NCBI GenBank assembly: GCA_044357345.1
Contig: JBIKPR010000107.1
Span: 1-6,063, forward strand
Origin: JABMMZ01 sp044357345
GTDB taxonomy: Bacteria > Bacteroidota > Bacteroidia > NS11-12g > UBA955
Length of the DNA: 6,063 nucleotides
Reading direction: 5' to 3'
In this document: piece by piece, positions 5,897 through 6,063 of the stretch
Numbering within the stretch: the first letter of the stretch is position 1
Layout: every line of letters begins with the position of its first letter
The notes under the pieces: generated by a model
What the model was told of the DNA's origin: nothing
Databases searched by the model: none
The model's input: the letters and a program-made list of their open reading frames with translations, nothing else
Made by a program: the position numbers and the translations under genes

Positions 5897-6063
5897 TAGC
5901 GCCATTTCGAATGGGATCAGCGGAGCTAATCTTTTAGGTCCCGAAAACTTTCGGGATAGAGGTTATGGTCTCTACCTTCGTTTCACTGCGGTAGAGAAAG
6001 TAGGGTTTAGTAATTTCAAACTATTTGGAAATTCCAATTAATAAGATTTTCCAATCCAAGCCG
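5780..6063. repeat. Dispersed copies of a CGGCTTGGATTGG core motif
   Basis: CCAATCCAAGCCG occurs at 5780-5792 and again at 6051-6063, the last bases of the window. A third, inverted copy with a two-base insertion (CGGCTTGAAGATTGG) is at 5829-5843. Both exact copies are flanked by AATAAGATTT, after the first (5795-5804 region) and before the second (6040-6049). The right-hand copy is cut by the window edge, so the real repeat could be longer. Confidence 0.65.
5896..6050. other. Structured intergenic stretch with clustered hairpins, no supported gene
   Basis: Several short inverted repeats lie in tandem. The first is 5896-5903 with 5922-5929 (7 of 8 paired). The second is TCCCGAA (5939-5945) with TTCGGGA (5950-5956). 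The third is TCTCTACC (5969-5976) with GGTAGAGA (5990-5997). The fourth is TTGGAA/TTCCAA around 6031. An alternative hairpin, 5916-5922 with 5926-5932 region (GATTAGC/GCTGATC on the minus strand), pairs fully only as minus-strand RNA through a G-U pair. I do not recognise a known RNA family. A reading frame crosses the whole stretch from inside the tRNA terminator, but it is not credible as a gene. Confidence 0.45.

Noticed and set aside
5733..6041. 102-codon rightward open frame downstream of the tRNA
   Set aside because: It begins inside the tRNA terminator and runs through the palindrome and hairpin cluster. It has no promoter of its own, no plausible domain and a composition dictated by inverted repeats. 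More likely a chance frame.
5723..6063. CRISPR array, insertion sequence or complete integrated element
   Set aside because: The repeats are few, partly inverted and unevenly spaced, and no transposase, integrase, cas gene or second tRNA-end copy is visible in the window.

Overview
This AT-rich window looks like Bacteroidota chromosome. Three kinds of evidence agree. It encodes a secreted protein with a C-terminal type IX secretion (Por) sorting domain and a family S46 dipeptidyl-peptidase, both typical of this phylum. Four genes or transcription units are preceded by the Bacteroidota-type sigma promoter (TTTG, 18-21 bases, TAnnTTTG). No start codon depends on an obvious Shine-Dalgarno sequence, and the tRNA gene does not encode its CCA end. 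The order or genus cannot be fixed from what is visible.

Layout. Positions 1-3308 are a leftward block. A MlaE-type lipid-transport permease comes first, then its MlaF-type ATPase with a one-base gap, then after about 45 bases an S46 peptidase that runs off the left edge without its catalytic serine region. Positions 3403-3432 hold two back-to-back promoters, one for the leftward block and one for the rightward short-chain dehydrogenase (3426-4118). The dehydrogenase mRNA is probably leaderless. A second rightward gene with its own promoter (4243-5562) encodes a 439-residue exported protein of unknown function with a T9SS sorting domain. It ends at a strong terminator. The tRNA-Arg(ACG) gene follows at 5650-5723, and the -33 box of its promoter lies inside that terminator hairpin.

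The last 340 bases contain no convincing protein gene but are unusually structured. The tRNA terminator is nested inside a 174-base imperfect palindrome whose outer 21-bp arm begins exactly at the tRNA discriminator base. Beyond it is a run of further hairpins. A 13-base core motif from the palindrome recurs at the very right edge, so a repeat may continue outside the window.

How the genes fit together. The permease and ATPase would form the inner-membrane core of an MCE/Mla phospholipid-transport system. No MCE substrate-binding protein is adjacent. The S46 enzyme would act on peptides in the periplasm, and the T9SS cargo would go to the cell surface or medium. The dehydrogenase is cytoplasmic, with unknown substrate. 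I found no defence system, CRISPR array, transposase or other clearly novel multi-gene system. The most unexplained element is the palindromic and repeat region after the tRNA.
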